64,000 bases of DNA from UBA6663 sp044226485 (GTDB lineage: Bacteria > Chloroflexota > Anaerolineae > Anaerolineales > UBA6663). The number at the start of each line of letters is the position of its first letter. Positions within the stretch are counted from its first letter, which is position 1. The notes below the pieces were generated by a model. That model had not been told where the DNA came from and searched no databases. It saw only the letters and a program-made list of their open reading frames with translations. The stretch lies in the NCBI GenBank assembly GCA_044226485.1, contig JBGAGY010000004.1, forward strand, positions 186,001 to 250,000, given 5' to 3'. A program made the translations under genes and the position numbers. Of the stretch, positions 40,740 through 50,497 are shown in pieces.

Positions 40740-42851
40740 ATGCCCATCCTCACGCGTGGAAACTATTGGGTGCTCGAGACCGAGCACACGGCCTATGCGC
40801 TTGGCGTGAACAACGGCGGCGCGCTGGTGCACAGCTACTGGGGCGAGCGGTTGCCCTCGCTCGACGATTACCCCGAGGCGCCGGATGCGATCTTCCACGC
40901 GTCGTTCACGGGCGCCGGTCACAACTGGCCTGACGAATATGGAGGCCAGACGGGTCTGAAGTACGTCGAGCCCGCGCTGCGGGTGGTGTTCGCGGATGGG
41001 GTCCGCGACCTGGTGCTGAAGCTGGTCGATGCGACGGTGGACGGCGAGGATCTGGTCGTGCGGCTGCGCGACGCTCACTACCCACTCACCGTCGAGTTGC
41101 ACTACCGCGCACACGTGGCGCACGACCTGATCGAGCGTCGGGCCGTGATCGCCAATGACGGCGCACCGCTCTCGATCGAGCGCGCCTTCTCGGCCCAATG
41201 GCAGATGCCCATCGGCCGGGCCTATCGGCTGAGCTATCTCAGCGGCCGCTGGATCGACGAGTTCCAGCTCCATCGCCAGCCGCTCGACACTGGCGTGTTC
41301 GTCCGAGAAAGCCGACGCCTGACGACCAGCCACCACGCGAGCCCCTGGTTCGCGATCGACGATGCCGCCAGCGAGACGCAAGGCGAGGTCTGGTTCGGCG
41401 CCCTGGCCTGGAGCGGCAACTGGAAGCTGACCGCTGAGGTGACCGACTTCGGCCGGACCTGTATCAGCCTGGGCGTCAACGATTGGGACTTCAGCTGGCG
41501 GCTCGGCTCCGGCGAGCGATTCGCTACACCCGCATGCATTGGCGGCTACACGTGCGACGGCTTCGGCGCAGCCAGCCGGCACCTGCATGCCTACACCCGC
41601 GACCACGTCCTGCCGCATGGCCGCAGCCTTCACAAGGTGCTTTACAACTCCTGGGAGGCCACGACCTTCGCCGTCGACGTCGAGTCGCAGAGCCGGCTCG
41701 CCGAGCTTGCCGCCGCGATGGGCGCCGAGCTTTTCGTCATGGACGATGGCTGGTTTCAGGGCCGCAACAGCGACGACGCCGGCCTCGGCGATTGGTGGCC
41801 GGACCCCGCCAAGTTCCCGCACGGCTTGACGCCGCTGATCGAGCGCGTGAATGCGCTGGGCATGGACTTTGGGCTGTGGCTCGAGCCCGAGATGGTCAAC
41901 CCCAACAGTGACCTGTATCGTGCGCATCCCGATTGGGTCATCCACTTCCCCACCCGCGAGCGCACCGAGTCGCGCAACCAGCTGATCCTCAACCTCGCGC
42001 GCGTCGACGTGCAGGACTACCTCATCAACACCATCGACAGATTGCTGAGCGACCACAACATTGGCTTCATCAAGTGGGACATGAACCGCAACGTCAGCGA
42101 GCCCGGCTGGCCGGCCGCTGGCGACCGGCAGCGCGAGCTGTGGGTCCGCTACGTCGAGGGCCTCTACCGCGTGTGGGGCACGCTGCGCGAGCGGCACCCG
42201 CGCGTCGTCTGGCAATCGTGCTCGGGCGGCGGCGGCCGGGCGGACCTCGGCATCCTGCGTCTGGCCGATCAGGTCTGGGTCAGCGACAACACCGACGCGC
42301 TCTCGCGCCTCGACATCCAGCACGGCTACTCGCAGATGTTGCCAGCCGACACGATGGAGGCCTGGGTCACCGACGTCAACGCGACCCGCATCAGCCTGGA
42401 TTTCAGGTTCCACGTCGCCATGCAGGGCGTGCTCGGCATCGGCGGCAACCTCAACCACTGGACGCCGGCGGAGCTGGCGCGCGCAGCCAAACACGTGGCG
42501 CTCTATAAGGAGATCCGGCCCGTCGTGCAGAACGGCGACGTCTACCGCCTGATCCCGCCGCACCGCTCGACGCCATACGTGATCAACCAGTATGTCAGCG
42601 CTGACCGCAGCGAGGCCGTGATCTTCGCGTTCCGGCGCATCGGCGGCGGGCCGGATGCCATGCTCGAGGGTTACCACGCCACCGATCCGCGCCAGCCCGC
42701 CGCGCTCAAATTGCAGGGCCTTGACCCCGATGCGCGCTACCAGATCAAGGGCTACGGCACGCGCTCGGGCCTGGCCTGGATGCATGCCGGACTGACTCTC
42801 ACGCTCGGCCACCAGGAAAGCAAGATCCTGCGCGTGAAGCGCGTGGCCTGA
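40740..42851 (+). CDS. GH36 alpha-galactosidase
   Basis: A 703-residue glycoside hydrolase of family 36. Central barrel motifs include LYNSWEATTF, LFVMDDGWFQGRNSDDAGLG and GLWLEPEMVNPNSDLY. The nucleophile Asp 447 is in FIKWDMNR, CSGGGGRADLG follows, and the acid/base Asp 516 is in WVSDNTDA. It hydrolyses alpha-1,6-galactosides such as melibiose or raffinose. There is no signal peptide, so it acts in the cytoplasm on imported sugar; no sugar transporter is adjacent. The ATG at 40740 is the family start; earlier codons in the frame belong to the repeat region. Confidence 0.95.
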   Translation: MPILTRGNYWVLETEHTAYALGVNNGGALVHSYWGERLPSLDDYPEAPDAIFHASFTGAGHNWPDEYGGQTGLKYVEPALRVVFADGVRDLVLKLVDATVDGEDLVVRLRDAHYPLTVELHYRAHVAHDLIERRAVIANDGAPLSIERAFSAQWQMPIGRAYRLSYLSGRWIDEFQLHRQPLDTGVFVRESRRLTTSHHASPWFAIDDAASETQGEVWFGALAWSGNWKLTAEVTDFGRTCISLGVNDWDFSWRLGSGERFATPACIGGYTCDGFGAASRHLHAYTRDHVLPHGRSLHKVLYNSWEATTFAVDVESQSRLAELAAAMGAELFVMDDGWFQGRNSDDAGLGDWWPDPAKFPHGLTPLIERVNALGMDFGLWLEPEMVNPNSDLYRAHPDWVIHFPTRERTESRNQLILNLARVDVQDYLINTIDRLLSDHNIGFIKWDMNRNVSEPGWPAAGDRQRELWVRYVEGLYRVWGTLRERHPRVVWQSCSGGGGRADLGILRLADQVWVSDNTDALSRLDIQHGYSQMLPADTMEAWVTDVNATRISLDFRFHVAMQGVLGIGGNLNHWTPAELARAAKHVALYKEIRPVVQNGDVYRLIPPHRSTPYVINQYVSADRSEAVIFAFRRIGGGPDAMLEGYHATDPRQPAALKLQGLDPDARYQIKGYGTRSGLAWMHAGLTLTLGHQESKILRVKRVA

Positions 42852-42958
42852 CGCTCAGCCACCAGCTCTGCAAAGCGCATCCATCTCTCCTCCATAATTC
42901 AGATCGATAGTGTCTGAATTGCACCCGCTCGTCTGACTGACGGGCTCATGGAGGAAAA

Positions 42959-43387
42959 ATGGAACTCTTTCCGATTCTCAAGTACGTCCACATCCTCGCC
43001 GCGTGTCTGTGGATCGGCGGCAACGCGGCGACGACGCTCTTGATCGCTCGCATCGGTCGTGAGGCCAACAGCAGCGGCCTGCCCGCTTTGCTGTCGCCGC
43101 TGGGCTCCGTCGGGCGATACATCTCTGGGCCGGCAGCCGCCATCGGCCTGCTCAGCGGCGGCGCCATCGTCGGCCTTTATCACATCGGCGAGGGCGCGCT
43201 CTGGGTGACCTGGGGCCTGGCCGGCATGCTGCTCTCATGGCTTCTCGGCGCCTTCGTCATCGGGCGCCAGATCAGGGCGCTGGCGAAAGGTTCATCCACC
43301 AACCTCTCCCGTCTGACCGCCCTCAATCTTCTCAACCTTGCCGTTCTGCTCAGCGTCGTCTGGGTGATGGTGGCCAAACCAGCCTGA
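42959..43387 (+). CDS. DUF2269-like four-helix membrane protein
   Basis: A 142-residue protein starting MELFPILKYVHILAACLWIG; the HI-x4-WIGG pattern is shared by DUF2269 and CopD-like integral membrane proteins. Three further helices follow (ISGPAAAIGLLSGGAIVGLY, VTWGLAGMLLSWLLGAFVIG, LNLLNLAVLLSVVWVMV). Role unknown. GGAGG lies a few bases before the ATG. It is 16 bp upstream of an SDR gene. Confidence 0.78.
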   Translation: MELFPILKYVHILAACLWIGGNAATTLLIARIGREANSSGLPALLSPLGSVGRYISGPAAAIGLLSGGAIVGLYHIGEGALWVTWGLAGMLLSWLLGAFVIGRQIRALAKGSSTNLSRLTALNLLNLAVLLSVVWVMVAKPA

Positions 43388-43403
43388 GCCGAAAGACATC
43401 CTC

Positions 43404-44171
43404 ATGACCAGCACATCCCCGGAACTCCAAGATCGTGTGGCCGTCGTCACCGGCGGATCGCGCGGGATCGGCGCAGCCACGGCGCGCGCATTGGCCGCGC
43501 AGGGCATGCGCGTCGTCGTCAGCGGGCGCGATGAGACGGCCCTGAGCGCCGTGGCGGCGGACATCACGTCGCGTGGCGGTCAGGCGATCGGCGTCCGCGC
43601 CGACGTGACCCGTTTCGACGACATCGAGGCGCTGCGCGAGCGCACTGAGGCCACGTTCGGCCCGGCTGACGCGCTCATCGCCTTTGCCGGCGCCTCGTTA
43701 GGTCACCGTGGCCCGGTTCACACATTGAGCGAGAACGACTGGCGCGACTGCATCGACGCGAACCTCACCGCCACGTTCTTCAGCCTTAAGAGCTTTCTGC
43801 CGGGCATGCTCGAACGCGGTCGCGGCGCGATCGTCACCATGGCCTCGACGGCCGGGCGACAGCCGAGCCAGGCGCCAGCACCTTATGGAGTCGCGAAAGC
43901 CGGCATCATCCAGCTGACGCGTCAGGTGGCGCAGGAGGCCGGGCCGCGGGGCGTCCGTGTCAACTGTGTGTCACCGTCGATCATCCTCACCGAGTCGAAC
44001 ACGGCCCGAATCCCTCTCGAGCAACAGAAGGCGCTGGCCGGTCAATATCCCCTTCAACGCCTTGGCACGCCCGACGATGTGGCGCGCACGACGCTGTTTT
44101 TGATCTCTGATCAATCTGCCTGGCTGACCGGGCTCGTCGTGGACGTCGCTGGCGGTCGGAACCCGGTCTGA
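43404..44171 (+). CDS. Short-chain dehydrogenase/reductase, FabG-like
   Basis: A 255-residue SDR. Cofactor motif VVTGGSRGIGAATARAL, NADP-type Arg in VVSGRD, the NAG-like AFAGAS, catalytic Ser in MASTAGR and the Tyr-x3-Lys in PYGVAKAGIIQL, plus C-terminal WLTGLVVDVAGG. It oxidises or reduces a carbonyl or alcohol with NAD(P)H; the substrate is not deducible, although FabG-type 3-oxoacyl-ACP reduction is the commonest role. Confidence 0.9.
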   Translation: MTSTSPELQDRVAVVTGGSRGIGAATARALAAQGMRVVVSGRDETALSAVAADITSRGGQAIGVRADVTRFDDIEALRERTEATFGPADALIAFAGASLGHRGPVHTLSENDWRDCIDANLTATFFSLKSFLPGMLERGRGAIVTMASTAGRQPSQAPAPYGVAKAGIIQLTRQVAQEAGPRGVRVNCVSPSIILTESNTARIPLEQQKALAGQYPLQRLGTPDDVARTTLFLISDQSAWLTGLVVDVAGGRNPV

Positions 44172-44231
44172 CCAACCCCATATATTGGCAATATTCCCTC
44201 AAATCGATCAGCACCCCCGACATCTTGGGGA

Positions 44232-44259
44232 TTGACATCTAGAACACTTTTCCTATAAT
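44232..44259 (+). promoter_or_regulatory. recA promoter, consensus sigma70
   Basis: A perfect TTGACA (44232-44237), 16-bp spacer and perfect TATAAT (44254-44259), about 80 bp before the recA ATG. It is the strongest promoter in the window. Confidence 0.9.
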
Positions 44260-44261
44260 CA

Positions 44262-44273
44262 GAACAAGTTTTC
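44262..44273 (+). promoter_or_regulatory. Candidate LexA/SOS box of recA
   Basis: GAACAAGTTTTC immediately downstream of the -10 box fits the Gram-positive-type GAAC-N4-GTTC pattern with one mismatch. Position over the transcription start suits repression. No lexA gene is in the window to confirm the motif. Confidence 0.5.
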
Positions 44274-44340
44274 CAAACATCTGTTTGACTGATCCGGGCA
44301 CCCCCTTCCCCGGCCGGTCGCCCGCACAAGGAGAGACAAC

Positions 44341-45561
<1,221 letters not shown>

Positions 45562-45565
45562 GCCG

Positions 45566-45655
45566 AGTAGTCAAGTCGTCGAGCAGTCCAGTCGTCAGGT
45601 AGTCGGTTGAACGAGCACCGGCTACCCGACGACTGGACGACTGGACTATGTAAGC
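45566..45655. repeat. AGTC-type palindrome after recA
   Basis: Left arm gtccagtcgtcaggtagtcg and right arm ccggctacccgacgactgg pair with few mismatches around ttgaacgagca; the right arm is extended by a duplicated gacgactgg word. It starts five bases after the recA TAA stop. The remaining sequence to 45768 shows no other feature. Confidence 0.8.
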
Positions 45656-45768
45656 GTCTGGTTTCGAAACCGATCGTCTATCGAGCAAAACGATCTGGAC
45701 CAATTCAATCTAATTTGTTACAACAGGGCTTGTTGACTTCGATGCTGATCCCCACCTCGGAGCCCGAG

Positions 45769-46167
45769 ATGCCCTCTGACGAGCAAGCCATCCGCGACCT
45801 GTTTCACGCCTGGCAGCGCGCCACCATCGCCAATGATCGCGAGGCGATGCGTCGCCTCATGGCCGATGACGTGCTCTTCCTGACGGTCGGGCGGCCACCG
45901 CTGCGCGGCCCTGATGCGTTTGTGGACCTCATGCCCGAACAGGCGCCTGACCATATCGACTTCGATCAACAGATATTGGAGATCAGCATCCACGGCGATT
46001 GGGCGTATGCGATCTGTCTGTTGAACGTCGCAGTCACACCCCGGCCGGGCATGGAGCCGATGCGCCGCACCGGCCACACCCTGACGCTCTTTCGCAAACT
46101 CGATACCGGCGCCTGGGTGCTTGCCCGCGACGCCAATCTGATGCCGCCCCCGACTCGCGCCGCCTGA
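45769..46167 (+). CDS. SnoaL-like / ketosteroid-isomerase-fold protein
   Basis: A 132-residue NTF2-like cone-fold protein of the SgcJ/EcaC type (DEQAIRDLFHAWQRATIAND, MADDVLFLTVGRPPLRGPDA, TGHTLTLFRKLDTGAWVLAR). Such proteins are isomerases, cyclases or small-molecule binders. I choose the ATG at 45769, which has GGAG seven bases upstream; an ATG at 45742 would add nine residues. First gene of the DinB/VOC/SRPBCC-rich island. Confidence 0.82.
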   Translation: MPSDEQAIRDLFHAWQRATIANDREAMRRLMADDVLFLTVGRPPLRGPDAFVDLMPEQAPDHIDFDQQILEISIHGDWAYAICLLNVAVTPRPGMEPMRRTGHTLTLFRKLDTGAWVLARDANLMPPPTRAA

Positions 46168-46206
46168 GCGACGATCGGCGCGATTATCAACCACAGGAGT
46201 CTCCTC

Positions 46207-47088
46207 ATGGAACGTGTCCTCGGACTGGGTGGCGTCTTCTTCAAGAGCAAGGATCCTGCGGCGTTGTCTCGCTGGTACTTCGCGAACCTCGGCCTGCCCG
46301 GGTCGCCCGATGCCGGCGATGGCATTTCGCTGCTACGGTGGCAACGGACCGATCCGCCAAACGTCGTCACGCACACGGTCTGGGCGCCCTTCCCCGACGA
46401 CACCGACTACTTCCAGCCCAGCCCCGCGCCGTTCATGTTGAACTTCCAGGTGGCCAACCTCGATGCCATGCTGGCTCAACTGCGCGCCGCCGGGGTGACC
46501 GTCGATGACAGGGTCGAGCGCTCGGAGTACGGCGCCTTTGGCTGGTGTCTGGATCCTGAAGGAAACCGCATCGAACTCTGGCAGCCCCCGGCGGCCAAAG
46601 ACGAGTTGATCCAGTCGATCGCGCATTGGCGCGATGCGCTCGAGCGGACCATCCTGGCGGTACCTGCCGGGCTCCGCGACAAGTCCGGCGTGGAAGGCGA
46701 TCTCTCGGTCAAGGACCTGGTCCACCACGTGACGTTCTGGGAGAACCGCGCTCTCACGCTGCTGCGCGCGGCCGTGGCGGGCAGCAAGGCGCCAAGCCTC
46801 AAACGTCCCGACGACGGCGACGACTGGATGCATCGCGTCAACGCCGAGGTTCAGGCCGCCGGACGCACCCTGACCTGGGACGAAGTCTGGCAGCGCTGGG
46901 GCGAAAGCAGCGCGGCCCTCTTGGCCGTCATCGCCCCGCTCTCCGAGCGCGACCTCTTCGGCGTCGACGGGCTCGCACGCACCATCGGCGCCACGCCCTG
47001 GGACATCATCGCCGGCAATACGTTCGATCACTACAGCGAACATCTGGTCAGCATTCGGAAATGGTCGAGCAGTCAGGTGGGCCAGTAG
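46207..47088 (+). CDS. VOC (glyoxalase-like) + DinB-fold fusion
   Basis: A 293-residue two-domain protein. Residues 1-125 are a VOC module (VLGLGGVFFKSKDPAALSRW, LNFQVANLDAMLAQLRAAGV, WCLDPEGNRIELWQPP) with the C-terminal metal-binding Glu in the last motif. Residues 130-285 are a DinB/ClbS-type bundle (VKDLVHHVTFWENRALTLL, GNTFDHYSEHLVSIRKW with its His set). Both modules are metal-dependent detoxification folds, and the fusion links them to one task. The last codons SSSQVGQ and the TAG stop are encoded by an AGTC-type repeat. Confidence 0.85.
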   Translation: MERVLGLGGVFFKSKDPAALSRWYFANLGLPGSPDAGDGISLLRWQRTDPPNVVTHTVWAPFPDDTDYFQPSPAPFMLNFQVANLDAMLAQLRAAGVTVDDRVERSEYGAFGWCLDPEGNRIELWQPPAAKDELIQSIAHWRDALERTILAVPAGLRDKSGVEGDLSVKDLVHHVTFWENRALTLLRAAVAGSKAPSLKRPDDGDDWMHRVNAEVQAAGRTLTWDEVWQRWGESSAALLAVIAPLSERDLFGVDGLARTIGATPWDIIAGNTFDHYSEHLVSIRKWSSSQVGQ

Positions 47089-47140
47089 TCCTGTCGTCAG
47101 GTGGTCGACTCCAACGATCTGACGAGCCGACGACTCGACA
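47086..47140. repeat. AGTC-type palindromic repeat at the end of the VOC-DinB gene
   Basis: TAGTCCTGTCGTCAGGTGGT followed by gacgagccgacgactcgaca words as an imperfect right arm. The opening TAG is the stop codon of the VOC-DinB gene; the preceding gtcgagcagtcagg words lie inside its coding sequence. Confidence 0.72.
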
Positions 47141-47176
47141 ACGAGAACGCTGAACGATCCGACTCCTGGACGATCG

Positions 47177-48013
47177 ATGAAACACGGATTTGTCTTGCCC
47201 TACGCCGAAGCCCGCGATGCAGCGGAACTGGCCCGACTGGCTGAGGCGTCGGGCTGGGACGGGTTCTTTGTGTGGGAGCCGGTCTGGGGCATCGACGCGT
47301 GGGTGACGTTGACGGCCGCCGCAATGGTCACCGAGCGCATCCGGCTCGGCACCATGCTCACGCCCGTGGCGCGCATGCGCCCCTGGAAACTCGCCGGCGA
47401 AACAGCGACGCTCGATCGTCTGTCGAACGGCCGTGTGACGTTGGCGGTCGGGTTGGGCGCGACCGACACCGGCTGGGAGGCCTTCGGTGAACCCACAGAT
47501 CGAAAGACACGCGCCGAGCTGACCGACGAAGCCCTCGACATCCTGACCGGCCTGTGGCGCGGGCAACCCTTCAGCTACTCGGGGAGGCATTACACGGTGA
47601 AGCCGCTTGACTTCATGCCGCCACCGCCGCCGGTTCAGCAGCCGCGCATCCCGATCTGGGTGGTGGGCGTGTGTGACAGCCGGCGATCGCTGGAGCGCGT
47701 CGCACGCTACGACGGCCTGATCCCATCCGGCCGCGGGAGCGACGGACGTATGGCGCAGGCCACGCCCGACCAGATCCGCGCCGCGGTGCAGCAACTTCAC
47801 GCGAAGCGCGACGTCGGCCTTCCGCTCGACGTGATCGTCGAAGGCATCACGTCGCCCGAAGACCCGGGCCGCAGCGCCGAAATCCGCGCGCCTTACGAGG
47901 CCGCCGGCGCGACGTGGTGGCTCGAGGCGATGTGGTCGGCCATGCCCTCGCCCGACCTGCTCTACGCAGAGGCGCTGGCCATTGTGCGCGACCGAGTCAT
48001 GGCAGGACCGTAG
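47177..48013 (+). CDS. LLM-class flavin-dependent oxidoreductase
   Basis: A 278-residue luciferase-like monooxygenase: KHGFVLPYAEARDAAELARL, DGFFVWEPVWG, RIRLGTMLTPVARMRPWKLA, LSNGRVTLAVGLGA, and PRIPIWVVGVCDSRRSLER. Members use FMN or coenzyme F420. The present sequence is closer in style to F420-type reductases but this is not decisive. Neighbours in the island are small-molecule-modifying proteins. Confidence 0.88.
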   Translation: MKHGFVLPYAEARDAAELARLAEASGWDGFFVWEPVWGIDAWVTLTAAAMVTERIRLGTMLTPVARMRPWKLAGETATLDRLSNGRVTLAVGLGATDTGWEAFGEPTDRKTRAELTDEALDILTGLWRGQPFSYSGRHYTVKPLDFMPPPPPVQQPRIPIWVVGVCDSRRSLERVARYDGLIPSGRGSDGRMAQATPDQIRAAVQQLHAKRDVGLPLDVIVEGITSPEDPGRSAEIRAPYEAAGATWWLEAMWSAMPSPDLLYAEALAIVRDRVMAGP

Positions 48014-48081
48014 AGCGATGGTTGCGTGCTGTTGACTGTTGAAGACCGGTAACCCATGTCCCATCAGCCGTCACCGAATTC

Positions 48082-48570
48082 ATGAACATCCTCGATCGCT
48101 TGCTCGGGCACGACGTATGGACGACGCGGCAGTTGTTGCTGGCTTGCCGGGAGCTGCCGGATGAAGCGCTCGACAGCGAGTTCGAGAGCGACCACGGATC
48201 CCTGCGGCACACGTTCGTGCACCTGATCGACAACATGGAAACCTGGACGGCCTTGTTGGCCGGGAGAGAGCCGCATGATCCTGCGGGCACGTCCCTGGAC
48301 GATCTGCTCGATCGGCTCAGCACGGTCGGGCGAGAATTCGCTCAACTGGCTCGCAAGGTGGCGGCGGAGGGCCGAGAGGACGATTGCTTCATCGACACGC
48401 TCGACAACCCGCCGGTTCGCAAGACCTTTGGCGGCGGCATCGGGCATGTGCTGACGCACAACATGCACCATCGCGCCCAGATCATGCTCCTGATGGAGCG
48501 CGTCGGCTTGCGCGAGCACATCGAGGGCGACCTGTTGACCTGGGAATCGACGACGTTCGGCTGGAGGTAA
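48082..48570 (+). CDS. DinB-family protein
   Basis: A 162-residue DinB protein with the full metal triad pattern: RQLLLACRELPDEALDSEF, GSLRHTFVHLIDNMETWTAL (first His) and GIGHVLTHNMHHRAQIMLLM (last two His). The superfamily includes bacillithiol S-transferases (BstA) and other thiol-dependent enzymes. The ribosome-binding site of the next gene overlaps its stop codon. Confidence 0.9.
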   Translation: MNILDRLLGHDVWTTRQLLLACRELPDEALDSEFESDHGSLRHTFVHLIDNMETWTALLAGREPHDPAGTSLDDLLDRLSTVGREFAQLARKVAAEGREDDCFIDTLDNPPVRKTFGGGIGHVLTHNMHHRAQIMLLMERVGLREHIEGDLLTWESTTFGWR

Positions 48571-48572
48571 AA

Positions 48573-48965
48573 ATGCAGACCGTGACCCCTTTTCTGATGT
48601 TTGCGGGCCAGGCCGAGGCGGCGCTGACTCTTTACACTTCAGCCGTCAAGAACTCGGCGATCGTGGGCATCACACGCTATGGGCCAAACGAGGCCGGGGC
48701 CGAAGGCACCGTGCAACTCGCCACCTTCACGCTCGACGGTCAGGAGTACATGGCCATCGACAGCAACGTCGAGCATGGATTCACGTTCACGCCATCGATC
48801 TCGTTTTACGTGCGCTGCGCGACCGAGGCTGAGATCGACGCTGTGTACAACAAGCTGGTGGAGGGTGGCCAGGTGCTGATGGAGCTGGCGGCGTATCCGT
48901 TCAGCCCCAGATTCGCCTGGATCCAGGACAGGTTCGGCGTGTCCTGGCAACTAAGCCTGGCTTGA
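48573..48965 (+). CDS. PhnB-like VOC protein
   Basis: A 130-residue VOC/glyoxalase-fold protein of the PhnB (3-demethylubiquinone methyltransferase-like) group: TPFLMFAGQAEAALTLYTSA, QLATFTLDGQEYMAIDSN, SISFYVRCATEAEIDAVYNK and FAWIQDRFGVSWQLSL. GGAGG at the end of the previous gene positions the ATG at 48573. These proteins are mostly uncharacterised. Confidence 0.88.
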   Translation: MQTVTPFLMFAGQAEAALTLYTSAVKNSAIVGITRYGPNEAGAEGTVQLATFTLDGQEYMAIDSNVEHGFTFTPSISFYVRCATEAEIDAVYNKLVEGGQVLMELAAYPFSPRFAWIQDRFGVSWQLSLA

Positions 48966-48997
48966 CGATCAGGTACGACACTTTCACAGGAGTTGAC

Positions 48998-50113
48998 ATG
49001 AGCAAGATCCGCGTTCTGGTTGGCACCCGCAAAGGGGCCTTCATTCTGACCTCGAACGACAAGCGCAAGCGGTGGTCGGTTAGCGGCCCGCACTTCGCTG
49101 GCTGGGAGATCTATCACCTCAAGGGTTCGCCGTTGAACCCAAATCGCCTCTACGCATCGCAGTCGAGCGGCTGGTTTGGCCAGGTGATGCAGCGCTCCGA
49201 CGACGGCGGCCAGACCTGGACGGCGGTTGGCAACGCCTTCAACTATGAAGGCGACCCCGGCACGCACCAGTGGTACGACGGCACCCAGCACCCGTGGGGG
49301 TTCAAACGGGTGTGGAAGCTCGAGCCTTCGCTGTTCGATGCCGAGACCGTCTATGCCGGCGTCGAAGACGCCGCGTTGTTTCGCTCGAAGGACGGCGGTC
49401 AGACCTGGCAGGAGCTGCCGGGGCTGCGCGCTGCCAAGGGGCACCTCTGGCAGCCGGGCGCCGGCGGGATGTGCCTGCACACCATCGTCCAGGACCCGAC
49501 CGACGCCAACCGCATGTTCGTGGCGATCTCGGCGGCCGGCGCCTTCCGCACCGATGACGGCGGCGAAACCTGGCGGCCGATCAACAACGGCCTGATCTCG
49601 CCCTTCGAGCTGCCCGACTCGACCGCCGAGGTCGGACACTGCGTGCACAGCATCGCCCTGCACCCGAGCCGGCCGAACGTCCTTTTCATGCAGAAGCACT
49701 GGGACGTGATGCGCAGCGACGACGCCGGCGGTTCGTGGCACGAGATCAGCGGCAACCTGCCGACGGACTTCGGTTTCCCGATCGCCGTGCACGCACACGA
49801 GCCCGAGACGGTCTACGTCGTGCCGATCAAAAGCGACTCCGAGCACTTCGTTCCCGAGGGCAAGTTGCGCGTCTACCGGAGCCGCGCCGGCGGCAACGAG
49901 TGGGAGGCGCTGACCGACGGCCTCCCGCAGAAGGACTGCTACGTCAACATCCTCCGGTCGGCCATGAGCGTCGACCAGCTCGACCCGTGCGGCATCTACT
50001 TCGGGACGAGCGGCGGCCAGGTGTACGGCTCCTTCAACGCCGGCGACAAGTGGACGGCCATTGTCCGCGACCTGCCGCCCGTGCTGTCGGTGGAGGCGCA
50101 GATCTTGTCATGA
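48998..50113 (+). CDS. BNR/VPS10-like beta-propeller protein
   Basis: A 371-residue propeller with multiple Asp-boxes: VMQRSDDGGQTWTAVG, LFRSKDGGQTWQELPG, AFRTDDGGETWRPI and VMRSDDAGGSWHEISG, and the N-terminal IRVLVGTRKGAFILTS. Long insertions contain NRLYASQSSGWFG. No sialidase catalytic residues are visible and there is no signal peptide, so it is presumably a cytoplasmic binding or scaffold protein. The stop overlaps the start of a MoaD/ThiS-like gene in an ATGA. CAGGAG precedes the ATG. Confidence 0.86.
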   Translation: MSKIRVLVGTRKGAFILTSNDKRKRWSVSGPHFAGWEIYHLKGSPLNPNRLYASQSSGWFGQVMQRSDDGGQTWTAVGNAFNYEGDPGTHQWYDGTQHPWGFKRVWKLEPSLFDAETVYAGVEDAALFRSKDGGQTWQELPGLRAAKGHLWQPGAGGMCLHTIVQDPTDANRMFVAISAAGAFRTDDGGETWRPINNGLISPFELPDSTAEVGHCVHSIALHPSRPNVLFMQKHWDVMRSDDAGGSWHEISGNLPTDFGFPIAVHAHEPETVYVVPIKSDSEHFVPEGKLRVYRSRAGGNEWEALTDGLPQKDCYVNILRSAMSVDQLDPCGIYFGTSGGQVYGSFNAGDKWTAIVRDLPPVLSVEAQILS

Positions 50114-50406
50114 TCCGCGTCACGCTTCCCTACCACCTGCGCAATCTGGCAGGCACTCATGCCGAAGTGCAGGTCGAGGTGCCCGAGCCCGTGACCCAAT
50201 GGGCCGTGCTCGATGCGCTCGAGGCGCGATATCCGATGCTGCGCGGCACGATCCGCGACCAGGCCACGCGCGAACGGCGCGCCTTCATCCGCTTCTTCGC
50301 CTGTGGGCAGGATCTGTCGCACGAACCCGGCGACGCCCCCCTGCCCGCCGACGTCGTCAGCGGCGCCCAGCCCTACCGCATCATCGGCGCGATGGCGGGA
50401 GGATGA
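50110..50406 (+). CDS. MoaD/ThiS-like ubiquitin-fold protein
   Basis: A 98-residue beta-grasp protein: MIRVTLPYHLRNLAGTHAEV, AVLDALEARYPMLRGTIRD and the exact C-terminal GAMAGG, ending in the Gly-Gly needed for adenylation and thiocarboxylate or isopeptide formation. MoaD and ThiS carry sulfur in molybdopterin and thiamin synthesis, but no moaE, moeB/thiF or thiamin gene is nearby. Tight coupling to the BNR propeller suggests a dedicated partner instead. Confidence 0.85.
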   Translation: MIRVTLPYHLRNLAGTHAEVQVEVPEPVTQWAVLDALEARYPMLRGTIRDQATRERRAFIRFFACGQDLSHEPGDAPLPADVVSGAQPYRIIGAMAGG

Positions 50407-50436
50407 AGCACTGAGTGCCGGGTGATTGATCCGTTT

Positions 50437-50475
50437 GGTGTCAGGCGTCAGTTCGCACAACTGACGCCTGACACC
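50437..50475. repeat. Perfect 17-bp inverted repeat
   Basis: GGTGTCAGGCGTCAGTT and its exact complement around a 5-nt loop, between the MoaD-like and DUF1801 genes. It could be a terminator for the first, but no T-tract follows; wording (GTCAGGCGTCAG) is again syllabic. Confidence 0.85.
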
Positions 50476-50497
50476 TGATACTTATTAGGAGACCAAC

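Noticed and set aside
40443..42812. 789-residue open frame antisense to the alpha-galactosidase gene
   Set aside because: It is a high-GC shadow frame with no family motif, covered entirely by a catalytically complete GH36 gene.
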